Origin: an uncultured Granulosicoccaceae bacterium
GTDB taxonomy: Bacteria; Pseudomonadota; Gammaproteobacteria; Granulosicoccales; Granulosicoccaceae
Length of the DNA: 64,000 bases
Assembly (NCBI GenBank): GCA_937927895.1
Contig: CALGKA010000039.1
Coordinates: 30,697-94,696, forward strand
Reading direction: 5' to 3'
Below, in pieces: positions 63,899 through 64,000 of this stretch. Numbering within the stretch: the stretch's first letter is position 1; each line of letters begins with the position of its first letter. Made by a program: the position numbers and the translations under genes. The notes under the pieces were generated by a model, which was given only the letters and a program-made list of their open reading frames with translations, had not been told where the DNA came from and did no database searches.

Positions 63899-63985
63899 GA
63901 TCTTTGATTCCACAGCGAATTTTTTCTTTTTGCAAATATCAATAAGTATTCGACGCAAGAAGAAAATCCACTGTGAAATCAAATC
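63899..63985. repeat. Long imperfect inverted repeat at the right edge
   Basis: About 35 bases (63899-63933) and 31 bases (63955-63985) form imperfect inverted arms, sharing TTTGATT, CACAG, ATTTT and TTGC blocks, around a 21-base AT-rich centre. It lies after gpt near the window end. It could be a terminator, a mobile-element end or a structured RNA; the window stops too soon to tell. Confidence 0.5.
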
Positions 63986-64000
63986 TCTTCGCGATACGCT

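Noticed and set aside
1..64000. tRNA, rRNA, CRISPR arrays and intact insertion sequences
   Set aside because: No T-loop/anticodon arrangements, repeat-spacer arrays or transposase genes were seen on reading both strands.

Overview
The window looks like the chromosome of a free-living, heterotrophic gammaproteobacterium, probably marine. Supporting genes are complete acyl-CoA oxidation modules, taurine and lactate use genes, an ectoine-synthase homologue, an exosortase-A-type exopolysaccharide (EPS) locus and a selenocysteine decoding cluster. No plasmid, phage or intact insertion sequence is visible, and I see no rRNA, tRNA or CRISPR. The genus assignment is inference only; Granulosicoccus-like or Arenicella-like marine bacteria would fit.

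Layout. 1-4.4 kb: a propionate to methylmalonyl-CoA operon (prpE end, pccB, pccA, mce), then a DUF3127 single-strand-binding-like protein and a bidirectional terminator. 5-11.4 kb: taurine-pyruvate aminotransferase, a D-lactate dehydrogenase-type FAD enzyme, a DUF11 surface protein with a GlyGly-CTERM tail, and a lactate-permease-family transporter. 11.4-12.9 kb: a lipoprotein with an HExxH motif. 12.9-17.7 kb: selB, a GrdB-like selenoprotein read through an in-frame UGA (Sec154) with a candidate SECIS hairpin, and selA. 17.7-18.4 kb: msrA.

18.4-41.3 kb is a large EPS locus. It holds the sugar transferase, outer-membrane barrel, tyrosine autokinase, chain-length protein, export lipoprotein, ExeA-like ATPase, deacetylase, asparagine-synthase-like amidotransferase, two GT4 glycosyltransferases, O-antigen ligase-like polymerase, a YetA/PcRGLX-type lyase-like protein, a FemAB-like transferase, a hexapeptide acyltransferase, a flippase and an acyltransferase-3. 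This is the usual partner set of exosortase A, but no exosortase and no PEP-CTERM substrate is present. The FemAB protein carries an extra N-terminal coiled coil that resembles the tRNA-binding arm of seryl-tRNA synthetase.

41.7-45.6 kb: a lone ectC divergent from a threonine-dehydratase-like enzyme, then a TVP38 membrane protein translationally coupled to a mercuric-reductase-like flavoprotein. 45.7-50.1 kb: a PAS-GGDEF-EAL protein, a MarR regulator and an SDR. 50.2-56.5 kb: icmF divergent from a LiuR-like MerR regulator, with a perfect 28-bp palindrome between them, followed by thiolase and acyl-CoA dehydrogenase. 56.6-64 kb: small membrane and CDGSH proteins, a haloacid dehalogenase, PaaI thioesterase, enoyl-CoA hydratase, a TPR protein, RNase D, DAHP synthase, apt and gpt.

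The most notable items are the split-looking selenoprotein gene beside selA/selB, the SerRS-arm/FemAB fusion in an EPS locus that lacks its exosortase, and several unexplained DNA repeats (helically phased GTGAACA repeats, a 72-bp inverted repeat that provides a gene's stop codon, and a long inverted repeat at the right edge).
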